This document shows positions 7,539 to 13,947 of a stretch of 15,225 bases of DNA, piece by piece; within the stretch, counting starts at the first letter, position 1, and each line of letters opens with the position of its first letter. Both the position numbers and the translations under genes were made by a program. Origin of the DNA: Butyrivibrio sp. GTDB taxonomy: Bacteria; Bacillota_A; Clostridia; Lachnospirales; Lachnospiraceae. The stretch covers positions 1 through 15,225 of the forward strand of contig NZ_JAILQF010000045.1 of assembly GCF_024699075.1 (NCBI RefSeq), written 5' to 3'. A model generated the notes under the pieces. The model searched no databases, was not told where the DNA came from, and saw only the letters and a program-made list of their open reading frames with translations.

Positions 7539-8822
7539 ATGAAAAAGAAATTACTTGCATGTCTATTTACGATTTCAATATCTGTAACAGCCTGTGCAGG
7601 AACAAATAGTGATGATGCCTTATCTTCATCTTCTGACGGTGCAAAGAATATAGATGACGCAGATAGTGCTGATAGCTCAGAATCGAGTGGCGATAGTGCC
7701 ATATCTTTATCTTCTGATAATGCTGAAGGTACAGTTAATGCTGATATCAATGATGTCGCAGAATCTGAGCAGGCGGATAGTCCTTTAGACTCAGGTATAG
7801 ATTCATCAGTTTCGACGGATGCCTTACCGCAGACAGAGGAAGATCCTGGCGGATTTTTCTCATATACACTTTGCTTTGCAGGAGATATCAACTTTGATGA
7901 TACCTGGTCCAATATGGTCTACTATCACAACAACGGCGATAACATCTATAACTGTATAGATGAAGATTACATAAATGAGATGAACGCAGCAGATATCATG
8001 TGGATCAATAATGAATTCACCTATTCTGATGGCGGAACACCTATGGCAGGAAAAGCCTATACCTTCAGAGCTAATCCGCAAAATGTATTTATATTAGATC
8101 AGCTTGGGGTTGATATAGTAGGACTTGCCAATAATCACGTTTATGATTACGGTGAGGAAGCATTTTTGGACACACTTGAAACTCTTGAAGCCGACAATAT
8201 CCTTTATGTTGGAGCGGGAAGAAATCTTGAAGAAGCTTCAAGCCCTGTGTACATGAAGCTTGGAGAAGTGACAATAGCATATGTTGCTGCATCACGCGCT
8301 GAGAAGAATAAGATGACGCCGCAGGCTACAGATACATCGCCCGGAATTCTGCGCTGTTATGATACTGAGAAATTCGTAGAAGCTATTAAAGAGGCTGATT
8401 ATAATGCCGATTTCGTAATAGCACTTCCTCATTGGGGCACGGAATACTCCACAACACTTGAGACTGCTCAGACCTCATCTGCAAGAGAATATATAGATGC
8501 AGGCGCAGATGTTGTAATAGGAGCGCATTCTCATTGCCTTCAGGGAATGGAATACTATAACGGATCTCTTATAGCTTATTCGCTTGGTAATTACTGGTTC
8601 AATGAGAAGACACTGGATACTATGCTTTTAGAAGTTGAGATATCAGGACTTGGGACAGATGTGCAGTGTGTTGAGATACAGATGATTCCCGGAACCCAGT
8701 CCGGATGGGTTACTACTATGGCAGATACTCCTGAGGAAAAAGAACGTATATATTCCTATATGGAGTCGATATCTATTGATATTGAAGTTGATGAAGATGG
8801 ATATATAAGTCCCGCTTCATAG
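7539..8822 (+). CDS. CapA-family (metallophosphatase-like) lipoprotein
   Basis: The product has a lipoprotein signal peptide (MKKKLLACLF... with lipobox VTAC, acylated C19). A disordered Ser/Asp/Ala linker runs from about 20 to 105, then a CapA/PgsA poly-gamma-glutamate-type domain from about 108 to 420. The domain shows FAGDINFDD (about 113-121), the ANNH motif (197-200), HWG (298-300) and GAHSH with H330 and H332, followed by AYSLGNYWF. These His, Asp and Asn residues match the metallophosphoesterase-like metal site of the family. In Bacillus, CapA/PgsA takes part in capsule polymer export or anchoring, but no capB or capC lies here, so this is an orphan CapA protein, probably on the outer face of the membrane acting in envelope metabolism. 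TGAGGGGAA gives a good ribosome site. The substrate is unknown. Confidence 0.9.
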   Translation: MKKKLLACLFTISISVTACAGTNSDDALSSSSDGAKNIDDADSADSSESSGDSAISLSSDNAEGTVNADINDVAESEQADSPLDSGIDSSVSTDALPQTEEDPGGFFSYTLCFAGDINFDDTWSNMVYYHNNGDNIYNCIDEDYINEMNAADIMWINNEFTYSDGGTPMAGKAYTFRANPQNVFILDQLGVDIVGLANNHVYDYGEEAFLDTLETLEADNILYVGAGRNLEEASSPVYMKLGEVTIAYVAASRAEKNKMTPQATDTSPGILRCYDTEKFVEAIKEADYNADFVIALPHWGTEYSTTLETAQTSSAREYIDAGADVVIGAHSHCLQGMEYYNGSLIAYSLGNYWFNEKTLDTMLLEVEISGLGTDVQCVEIQMIPGTQSGWVTTMADTPEEKERIYSYMESISIDIEVDEDGYISPAS

Positions 8823-8852
8823 CTAGTAAAGACTAAAAAATTTGATGTCTAC

Positions 8853-8881
8853 TGGACACGCAAGCGGTATCATGGTATATT
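8853..8881 (+). promoter_or_regulatory. Promoter of the 85-residue orphan gene
   Basis: TGGACA (8853-8858) and extended -10 TGgTATATT (hexamer 8876-8881) are 17 bases apart. The start would be near 8888, just inside a 7-bp inverted repeat ATGTAGT/ACTACAT (8884-8904), leaving a leader of about 110 bases. Confidence 0.6.
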
Positions 8882-8998
8882 ATATGTAGTAATAAAAACT
8901 ACATCAAAAAGTAATTAAAAACTTTACCGAAAATTTACTTTATTTGGATATACATATTATTGGTTGCGACGTTTCAGGATCGCAGAAGGGAGCTGCAT

Positions 8999-9256
8999 AT
9001 GACAACAAATGATCTGAAAGAATTTTTTAATGAGCATCTTGTACCTAAGAAGCTCTATAAGATAGGCGGAGAGCACAAGAACCGTATCTGTATTGAACAG
9101 GTATCTGATGGATGGGATGTATTCTTTAAAGATAAGAAACAGAAGATTGGTCTTATGCATTTTGGTGATGAGCACTCAGCTTGCGATGTTATGATGAATG
9201 AGATTCGTAAGCTTATGGAATCTGTATATGGAATCACATGGGCAAGAACATTATAA
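8999..9256 (+). CDS. Small cytoplasmic protein of unknown function
   Basis: The product is 85 residues. I chose ATG 8999 because GAAGGGAG ends about 7 bases upstream; a TTG at 8960 in the same frame has no ribosome site. The sequence is soluble, with alternating strand and helix: a strand pair around RICIEQVSDGWDVFFKDKKQ (about 32-51) and a C-terminal helix SACDVMMNEIRKLMESV. The pattern of a WxVFF strand, a turn and then a FGDE-x-ACDVM helix recalls small immunity-type or DUF proteins of Firmicutes, but I cannot name a family, and no toxin gene lies beside it. It has its own promoter and a strong terminator, so it is an independent transcription unit. Confidence 0.75.
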   Translation: MTTNDLKEFFNEHLVPKKLYKIGGEHKNRICIEQVSDGWDVFFKDKKQKIGLMHFGDEHSACDVMMNEIRKLMESVYGITWARTL

Positions 9257-9278
9257 CGGATTATTATTAGATAATTAT

Positions 9279-9317
9279 GGCGATGTACAAATTTGAAGTT
9301 TGTACATCGCCTTTTTT
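9279..9317 (+). terminator. Strong intrinsic terminator
   Basis: A perfect 13-bp stem pairs 9279-9291 with 9299-9311 around a 7-base loop and is followed by six T (9312-9317). It ends the orphan gene and stands between two convergent transcripts. On the minus strand it lacks a T tract after the stem, so it serves that side poorly. Confidence 0.95.
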
Positions 9318-9351
9318 CGCAATACGTGATTTATTTTTCTTGTTCAAGAAA

Positions 9352-9924
9352 TCATATTTTTTGGAATCTTGTAACTACCTGTTTTTTGATGTCAGATGGC
9401 AGCAGCTTGATGACTCTTGAAGCTACGAACATGCAGATGATCCTGTCAATATAGTCAGTAATAAATTGAACGACGAAGCAGCTGATCGTAAGACCTATAC
9501 CTGCTTTAGTCATAAGCTGAACTATGATTGAAGATCCTGATGAAGTGATTCCTCCAAAAAGATGAGCTGTTATAAGCGCGCTGATAATGGAAGTAGGAAG
9601 CGTGATAATAACTGCAGCAGGGAAGATCATGAACTTTTTAGGCATACCCTTGCGACATACAAGACCTGTTATAAAACCAAGCAGTATTCCAACAGGAGCA
9701 TAGTAAAGTGAGTATACATCAATGGTCAGGCCAAGTATCAGACCACTTAAAAGATTTGGGAGCATGCCCCATATAGGACCAAGGAGGGCAGCAGTAATAA
9801 AGGTTCCCATACTGTCCAGATAGATTGGAAGTTTAAGCATAAGAGCTATCTGACCACCAATATAGTTGATCACAACAGCAAGTGCGATTATACATATTTT
9901 GTAAGCATTGATCTTGTTTTTCAT
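9352..9924 (-). CDS. ECF transporter S component, probable queuine/queuosine-precursor uptake (QrtT/QueT-like)
   Basis: The 190-residue product is very hydrophobic, with five to six membrane helices and the segment LPIYLDSMGTFITAALLGP (about 31-50) typical of ECF substrate-binding S components. These use a shared ECF energising module (EcfA, EcfA', EcfT), here encoded elsewhere, to import vitamins and nucleobase-like compounds. The start is ATG at 9924, giving a normal S-component length, with GGAGAT upstream. It overlaps the hydrolase stop by one base (TAATG), so the two are translationally coupled. The pairing with a nucleoside hydrolase behind a preQ1 riboswitch matches queuosine salvage loci such as that of C. 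difficile (QrtT-QueK-QueL). Family is firm; the substrate is inferred from context. Confidence 0.85.
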   Translation of the reverse strand: MKNKINAYKICIIALAVVINYIGGQIALMLKLPIYLDSMGTFITAALLGPIWGMLPNLLSGLILGLTIDVYSLYYAPVGILLGFITGLVCRKGMPKKFMIFPAAVIITLPTSIISALITAHLFGGITSSGSSIIVQLMTKAGIGLTISCFVVQFITDYIDRIICMFVASRVIKLLPSDIKKQVVTRFQKI

Positions 9925-10898
9925 TATATTATCTCCTTCAAAATGTCTAATTTGTCCGGACTTGTGCCGGTTAATCTTGATATGAACATAGTCCAGAATC
10001 TTTCGCAATCTGCTTCGTTAAGGACTTTGGCATTAGCTTCTTTTTTATAGAAATTCATACTGTCTACTACCGACTGTCCCTCTGATATTCCAAGAGTTTC
10101 AATTTGGACAAAAGAGCTAAAGCCAGAGCAAACTTCACGGTCCAGATAATAAGCAACAGCCAGAGGATCGTTGATAACGCATCCTATAATGTGTTCCCAT
10201 TCCCAGTGAAAGTCGAAGTAGAACTTTGTGATTCTTTTTACAAAATCTCCAACTTCAGGATTTAAGCGGTTCATATACTCTAAGAGAGTTGGAGTAAGTA
10301 CGATCTTCCTTGTAACATCAAGCCCCACCATATGAATAAGGCTATGGTTGTCATAGACAGTCTTATATACAAGTGCTGCAGCATCGGGATCGCACCAGTA
10401 GTTGTACTCGGCAACAGGAGAGCAGTTGCCATGACTTTTAAAAGAACCGCCCATACTTACGAGTTCGTCTATTGAAAGAAAGGCATCAATGTCTCGTTCT
10501 ATAAGCCTTGCAAGATTGGTCATAGGCCCAAGAGCTATAACGGAGCACTTTTCTTTTTTCAAAGCTTCTTGCATATAAGAAACAGCATCCATGCTATTTT
10601 CAAATCCATCAACTTCAGGAAGAAAGCTTTCTCCAAGACCGTCTTCTCCATGAGTATCAAGTGCATTAACATATTTTTTCTTTATAGGGCTAGGCTCACC
10701 TATGTAGATAGGAATATCAAGCCTGTTCATGAACTTTAATACCTTCTTGGCATTGGAAAAGCCCATGGATACAGGAGAGTTTCCGCATACAATTGTGATT
10801 GCCATAACTTCTATTTCAGGCGACTTTAGCGCAAGCATTATAGCAAGGCTGTCATCAATTCCTGGATCACAGTCGATTATTACTTTTTTCTTTGACAT
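9924..10898 (-). CDS. Nucleoside hydrolase of the IunH family, probable queuosine hydrolase (QueK-like)
   Basis: The 324-residue product is an inosine-uridine-type nucleoside N-ribohydrolase. It has the calcium-binding DCDPGIDD (residues 9-16), HGEDGLG (83-89), LGPMTNLA (123-130), AEYN (163-166) and a DPLAVAYYL segment (244-252). The family cleaves the N-glycosidic bond of ribonucleosides; QueK members free queuine from queuosine. In most members the Asp of the last motif is preceded by a catalytic His; here it is N243 (codon AAC), which suggests an altered leaving-group site and non-standard substrate. ATG 10898 is chosen because AGGTT lies just upstream; ATG 10910 and TTG 10916 are in frame but less well placed. 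It is first gene after the preQ1 riboswitch leader and is coupled to the S-component gene. The family is very secure; QueK is an inference from context. Confidence 0.88.
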   Translation of the reverse strand: MSKKKVIIDCDPGIDDSLAIMLALKSPEIEVMAITIVCGNSPVSMGFSNAKKVLKFMNRLDIPIYIGEPSPIKKKYVNALDTHGEDGLGESFLPEVDGFENSMDAVSYMQEALKKEKCSVIALGPMTNLARLIERDIDAFLSIDELVSMGGSFKSHGNCSPVAEYNYWCDPDAAALVYKTVYDNHSLIHMVGLDVTRKIVLTPTLLEYMNRLNPEVGDFVKRITKFYFDFHWEWEHIIGCVINDPLAVAYYLDREVCSGFSSFVQIETLGISEGQSVVDSMNFYKKEANAKVLNEADCERFWTMFISRLTGTSPDKLDILKEII

Positions 10899-11002
10899 AA
10901 TTAACCTCATACTCAAGTGACGAGTGTTTTTGAATTTGGTGGAGCTTACGACGCCAATTCACATTTGGATATTTTCTGATTTCGAACTTTACCTTTTAAT
11001 AC

Positions 11003-11046
11003 AAAATAAAAAAGCCTTCATCTGCGAACCATCACAGACAAAGACT
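11003..11046 (-). terminator. Leader terminator (possible attenuator) of the queuosine-salvage operon
   Basis: Read on the minus strand, 11046-11032 pairs with 11027-11013 over 15 bp including several G-U pairs, with a 4-base loop. It is followed by UUUUU, one A and UUUU. It lies about 110 bases before the hydrolase start and 160 bases after the riboswitch, inside the leader, so it would stop transcription unless an alternative structure forms. Confidence 0.85.
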
Positions 11047-11055
11047 ATAGACAAA

Positions 11056-11088
11056 GCAAATTTCCGAATATTGGGTCTGGAAATTTGC
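11056..11088 (-). promoter_or_regulatory. Leader hairpin upstream of the attenuator
   Basis: GCAAATTTCC (11056-11065) and GGAAATTTGC (11079-11088) form a perfect 10-bp stem with a 13-base loop, ten bases from the terminator hairpin. It may be part of the expression platform. Its arm can also pair with the 3' tail of the aptamer (AATTTGC against GCAAATT at 11199-11205). Confidence 0.5.
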
Positions 11089-11108
11089 GTATAGAAAATA
11101 AAATGATC

Positions 11109-11146
11109 TAAGGGTCAAAAGTATCTATTGCCCCTTATGCCATAAG
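11109..11146 (-). promoter_or_regulatory. Two mutually exclusive leader hairpins
   Basis: TAAGGG (11109-11114) can pair with CCCTTA (11132-11137). The adjacent near-perfect palindrome CTTATG-C-CATAAG (11134-11146) shares bases with it, so only one can form in RNA. As DNA, the 13-base palindrome also resembles an operator. On the minus strand a TTGACC at 11118-11113 could be a -35 box, but the -10 (TATACG, 19 bases on) is weak. Confidence 0.35.
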
Positions 11147-11204
11147 ATATAAATGTCATTACTGGTCTTCATGACATATATACCGTAAAAGTCTATGTAA
11201 TTTG

Positions 11205-11238
11205 CCTAGTTTTTTATACTGGGAGGTTCTCGAACCAG
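11205..11238 (-). promoter_or_regulatory. PreQ1-I riboswitch aptamer
   Basis: Read on the minus strand, these 34 bases match the preQ1-I class almost position by position with the T. tengcongensis aptamer. P1 is CUGG (11238-11235) with CCAG (11222-11219). The loop starts UUC as in the B. subtilis aptamer. The C at 11223, just 5' of the P1 3' strand, is the ligand-pairing cytosine. The A-rich tail UAUAAAAAACUAG (11218-11206) is the hallmark that docks in the P1 groove, with its C30-U31 pairing loop bases A9-G10 to make the pseudoknot. It senses preQ1, the queuosine precursor, and lies upstream of the hydrolase/S-component operon. Confidence 0.9.
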
Positions 11239-11278
11239 TTGTACTTGTTGCGAATTACTTTAAACAGCAACATGTTAG

Positions 11279-11307
11279 AATATAACATCATATGATAGAA
11301 AGGTCAA
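11279..11307 (-). promoter_or_regulatory. Promoter of the preQ1-controlled operon
   Basis: On the minus strand TTGACC (11307-11302) and TATATT (11284-11279) are 17 bases apart, placing the start near 11272, about 35 bases before the aptamer. The leader to the hydrolase start is therefore about 375 bases. Confidence 0.75.
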
Positions 11308-11322
11308 TAAGAAGGTGGAGAA

Positions 11323-11376
11323 ATGAATCATGGAAGCTTATCTGCAAACATTATTGAAAACCCTGAAATGGAATAA
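11323..11376 (+). CDS. Possible 17-residue peptide
   Basis: GAAGGTGGAG (11311-11320) sits at good spacing before ATG 11323, which opens a 17-codon frame ending TAA at 11374-11376, directly against the rpsT terminator hairpin. I see no good promoter on this strand, and the site overlaps the upstream side of the minus-strand promoter. It could be a real micro-protein or leader peptide, or chance. Confidence 0.2.
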   Translation: MNHGSLSANIIENPEME

Positions 11377-11413
11377 AAAAAGACTCCATCATCAGAGGGG
11401 ATGATAGAGTCTT
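11375..11413 (-). terminator. Intrinsic terminator of rpsT
   Basis: On the minus strand, 11413-11400 pairs with 11393-11380 over 14 bp, with a 6-base loop, and runs into a seven-T tract (complement of 11375-11381). The stem is symmetrical, but the plus-strand side has no clean T tract. Confidence 0.93.
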
Positions 11414-11437
11414 CAAATATTTAATATAAAAAGCTGA

Positions 11438-11701
11438 TTAGTTCATCTTGTTTACAGCCTGAGCAAGACGAGAAACTTTACGAGAAGCTGTGTTCTTCTT
11501 GAATACTCCCTTAGACTCAGCCTTGTCGATAGCAGATGTAGCAGCAACGAGAGCCTTAGCAGCCTCTTCCTTGTTGCCAGCTTCGATAGCAGCTCTAACC
11601 TTCTTGATCTCTGTCTTTACAGCAGACTTAACAGCCTGATTACGCTCTGCACGCTTTGCGCTTGTGAGAACTCTCTTTTTGGCGGATTTGATATTAGCCA
11701 T
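11438..11701 (-). CDS. rpsT: 30S ribosomal protein S20
   Basis: The 87-residue product is basic and helical, starting [20 protein letters not shown], with [16 protein letters not shown] near the end. It is a primary 16S rRNA-binding protein of the small subunit with the usual S20 length. ATG 11701 is chosen because GGAGG stands at the right distance and S20 proteins begin MANIKSA; an in-frame upstream ATG at 11755 has no support. It is transcribed away from lepA from its own promoter, with a terminator about 25 bases after the stop. In many Firmicutes rpsT lies beside lepA with the spore genes gpr and spoIIP between; here they are absent. Confidence 0.98.
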   Translation of the reverse strand: MANIKSAKKRVLTSAKRAERNQAVKSAVKTEIKKVRAAIEAGNKEEAAKALVAATSAIDKAESKGVFKKNTASRKVSRLAQAVNKMN

Positions 11702-11749
11702 AATTACCTCCGAATAATATAATTCAAATGTTGTTTTAATAATTGAGAT

Positions 11750-11783
11750 GAACATTCAGACCGGACACGGACAGCGAATGCTC
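11750..11783 (-). promoter_or_regulatory. rpsT leader hairpin
   Basis: GAACATTC (11750-11757) pairs with GAATGCTC (11776-11783) over 8 bp, with one G-U pair in the minus-strand RNA. It encloses a loop with the direct repeat GGACAC/GGACAG. It begins about 10 bases after the predicted transcript start and could be a site of S20 autoregulation, which is inference. Confidence 0.45.
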
Positions 11784-11796
11784 ACATACGGGATAT

Positions 11797-11825
11797 AGTT
11801 TAGATGAATTTTAACATAATGTCAA
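11797..11825 (-). promoter_or_regulatory. Promoter of rpsT
   Basis: On the minus strand a perfect TTGACA (11825-11820) and TAAACT (11802-11797) are 17 bases apart. The transcript would begin near 11790 and carry a leader of about 90 bases. Confidence 0.8.
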
Positions 11826-11842
11826 GCAAATTAAGGATTTTG

Positions 11843-11875
11843 CATGGAAATTTTGCTACTTCCATGATATATTAT
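11843..11875 (+). promoter_or_regulatory. Putative lepA promoter region with inverted repeat
   Basis: CATGGAA (11843-11849) and TTCCATG (11860-11866) form a 7-bp inverted repeat directly before TATATTAT (11868-11875), which could hold a -10 box. No convincing -35 lies at 16-18 bases, so either the promoter is weak or activator-dependent, or lepA is transcribed from elsewhere. The overlap of repeat and promoter would suit an operator. Confidence 0.3.
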
Positions 11876-11882
11876 GTTGATA

Positions 11883-11941
11883 GGGTCGAAAAGTCAAAAC
11901 GAAATTATGCTTGCATAAATTTCGTTTTGACCTTGAGACCC
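11883..11941 (+). repeat. Long hairpin in the lepA upstream region
   Basis: GGGTC/GACCC at the ends, then a 5-base internal loop on each side, then 14 perfect pairs (11893-11906 with 11918-11931), a one-base bulge and four more pairs closing on TT. In total 23 bp lie in 59 bases. Read on the minus strand it is followed by TTTTC, so it might also weakly terminate transcripts there. Confidence 0.75.
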
Positions 11942-11963
11942 GCCGTACATGAGGATGAAGTAA

Positions 11964-12093
11964 TTTACGAAGTAAATATACGGAATCCGAATGGACGTAG
12001 AATTGCGAGAGTTTCGAAGAAACGAAGCAATTCTAATATCAACATAAAGGTAAAAAGGGGGCAAAATATGTTTTCATATTTTACAATTTGCCC
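11964..12093 (+). promoter_or_regulatory. Cluster of four further hairpins before lepA
   Basis: TTTAC/GTAAA closes on a GAA triloop (11964-11976). TACG/CGTA with TCC/GGA closes on GAAT (11979-11999). TAGAATTGC/GCAATTCTA with inner GTTTC/GAAAC closes on GAA (11998-12035). AAAATATG/CATATTTT inside GGGC/GCCC lies at 12059-12093. The last ends 35 bases before the lepA start. The repeated GAA loops and density suggest a structured leader RNA or a palindromic repeat element rather than coding sequence. Confidence 0.6.
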
Positions 12094-12128
12094 TTGAATT
12101 ATACATCATATTTGAAATGAGGAACTAA

Positions 12129-13946
12129 ATGTCTGCAATAGATCAAAGCAAAATTAGAAATTTCTGTATCGTGGCACATATTGACCATGGTAAATCCACT
12201 TTGGCGGATCGCCTTATAGAGAAGACCGGAGTACTTACTCAAAGAGAGATGAGCGCTCAGGTTCTTGATAATATGGATATCGAAAGAGAACGTGGTATCA
12301 CTATTAAGAGCCAGGCTGTTCGTATGGTATATAAAGCTAATGACGGAGAAGAGTATATATTCAACATGATAGATACTCCAGGTCACGTCGACTTTGGATA
12401 TGAGGTCAGCAGATCACTTGCTGCCTGTGACGGTGCTGTACTTGTAGTAGATGCTACTCAGGGCGTAGAGGCACAGACTCTTGCCAATGTATATCTGGCT
12501 CTTGATCACAATCTGGATGTATTTCCTGTAATCAACAAGATTGACCTTCCAAGCGCACAGCCCCAGGAAGTTAAGGATGAAGTTGAGGACATCATAGGAA
12601 TAGAAGCCCAGGATGCTCCTTTGATCTCTGCCAAAAACGGCATAGGAATAGACGACGTTCTTGAAGCAGTAGTTCGTAAGATACCTGCTCCTTCAGGAGA
12701 TCCTACTGCACCTCTTAAGTCACTTATATTTGATTCAATCTACGATCCTTATAGAGGCGTTATCGTATTTGTAAGAATTAAAGATGGTACTTTGAAAAAA
12801 GGCATGAAGGTTAAATTCATGCAGACAGGTGCCCAGGAAGAAGTAGTAGAAGTAGGATATTTTGGACCAGGACAGTTTATTCCCTGCGAAGAGCTTTCAG
12901 CCGGAATGGTAGGATATTTTACAGCATCAATTAAGAATATTCAGGATACACGTGTAGGTGATACTGTAACTTCAGCAGATAAGCCATGTACAGAGGCACT
13001 TCCTGGATATAAACAGGTTATGCCTATGGTTTATTGCGGAATATATCCAGCTGATTCTGCAAGATATCCTGAGCTTAGAGATGCTCTTGAGAAGCTTCAG
13101 CTCAACGATGCATCTTTGTTCTATGAACCTGAGACATCACAGGCTCTTGGATTTGGCTTTAGATGCGGATTTCTTGGACTTTTGCACCTTGAAGTTATTC
13201 AGGAGAGACTTGAAAGAGAATATGACCTTGACCTTGTAACAACAGCACCCAGCGTTGTCTACAAGATTTATAAGACAGATGGAACATGCTTTGATCTTAC
13301 TAACCCTTCAAACCTTCCTGATCCTTCTGAGATAGATCACATGGAAGAGCCTATAGTTAACGGCGAGATAATGGTCACAACTGATTACATAGGACCTATC
13401 ATGCAGCTGTGTCAGGAAAGAAGAGGAAGATACATATCTACTGATTATGTAGAGCAGACAAGAGCTATTCTTAAGTATGAGCTTCCGCTTAACGAGATCA
13501 TCTACGATTTCTTTGATGCGCTCAAGTCAAGATCAAGAGGCTATGCTTCTTTTGACTATGAGATCAAAGGTTATGAAGCTTCTACACTTGTTAAGCTTGA
13601 TATACTTATTAACAAAGAAACTGTCGATGCATTAAGCTTCATCGTTCATAAAGACGGAGCTTATGACAGAGGCCGCAAGATGTGCGAAAAGTTAAAGGAA
13701 GAGATCCCGAGACACCTTTTCGAAATTCCGATCCAGGCAGCTGTTGGCGGCAAAGTTATAGCAAGAGAAACAGTTAAAGCTATGCGTAAAGACGTACTTG
13801 CCAAGTGCTATGGTGGTGATATATCACGTAAACGTAAACTTCTCGAGAAGCAGAAGGAAGGTAAAAAGAAGATGCGCCAGATTGGTAGCGTAGAGATACC
13901 TCAGAGTGCATTCCTCAACGTTCTTAAGCTTGATGAGTCTAAATAA
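12129..13946 (+). CDS. lepA: Elongation factor 4 (LepA), ribosome-associated GTPase
   Basis: The 605-residue product is full length for LepA/EF4, a translational GTPase related to EF-G that acts on the ribosome and is linked to 30S biogenesis and initiation. It shows G1 AHIDHGKST (residues 16-24), the switch segment [11 protein letters not shown]3 DTPGH and G4 NKID. Domain II and EF-G-like domains III and V follow. The basic LepA-specific C-terminal domain ends [16 protein letters not shown], with [43 protein letters not shown] features that bind rRNA near the peptidyl-transferase centre; only short parts of this are quoted as motifs by position, residues about 535-590. ATGAGGA gives a good ribosome site. 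hemW follows after one base, so the two are co-transcribed and probably coupled. Confidence 0.98.
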   Translation: MSAIDQSKIRNFCIVAHIDHGKSTLADRLIEKTGVLTQREMSAQVLDNMDIERERGITIKSQAVRMVYKANDGEEYIFNMIDTPGHVDFGYEVSRSLAACDGAVLVVDATQGVEAQTLANVYLALDHNLDVFPVINKIDLPSAQPQEVKDEVEDIIGIEAQDAPLISAKNGIGIDDVLEAVVRKIPAPSGDPTAPLKSLIFDSIYDPYRGVIVFVRIKDGTLKKGMKVKFMQTGAQEEVVEVGYFGPGQFIPCEELSAGMVGYFTASIKNIQDTRVGDTVTSADKPCTEALPGYKQVMPMVYCGIYPADSARYPELRDALEKLQLNDASLFYEPETSQALGFGFRCGFLGLLHLEVIQERLEREYDLDLVTTAPSVVYKIYKTDGTCFDLTNPSNLPDPSEIDHMEEPIVNGEIMVTTDYIGPIMQLCQERRGRYISTDYVEQTRAILKYELPLNEIIYDFFDALKSRSRGYASFDYEIKGYEASTLVKLDILINKETVDALSFIVHKDGAYDRGRKMCEKLKEEIPRHLFEIPIQAAVGGKVIARETVKAMRKDVLAKCYGGDISRKRKLLEKQKEGKKKMRQIGSVEIPQSAFLNVLKLDESK

Positions 13947-13947
13947 T

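Noticed and set aside
9925..10008. Upstream extension of the S-component gene into the hydrolase gene
   Set aside because: The extension adds 28 hydrophilic residues overlapping the hydrolase; ATG 9924 has GGAGAT before it and forms a typical TAATG overlap.
11089..11118. Second minus-strand promoter (TTGACC with a distal TATACG)
   Set aside because: The spacing of 19 and poor -10 make it weak compared with the promoter at 11279-11307.
11221..11240. GGTTCTCGAACC, resembling a tRNA T-arm
   Set aside because: No acceptor or anticodon arm can be drawn around it, and on the opposite strand it is the loop and P1 of the preQ1 aptamer.
11804..12097. Open frame of 97 codons on the plus strand
   Set aside because: It has no ribosome site, begins inside the rpsT promoter, matches no family I know, and runs through five strong hairpins.
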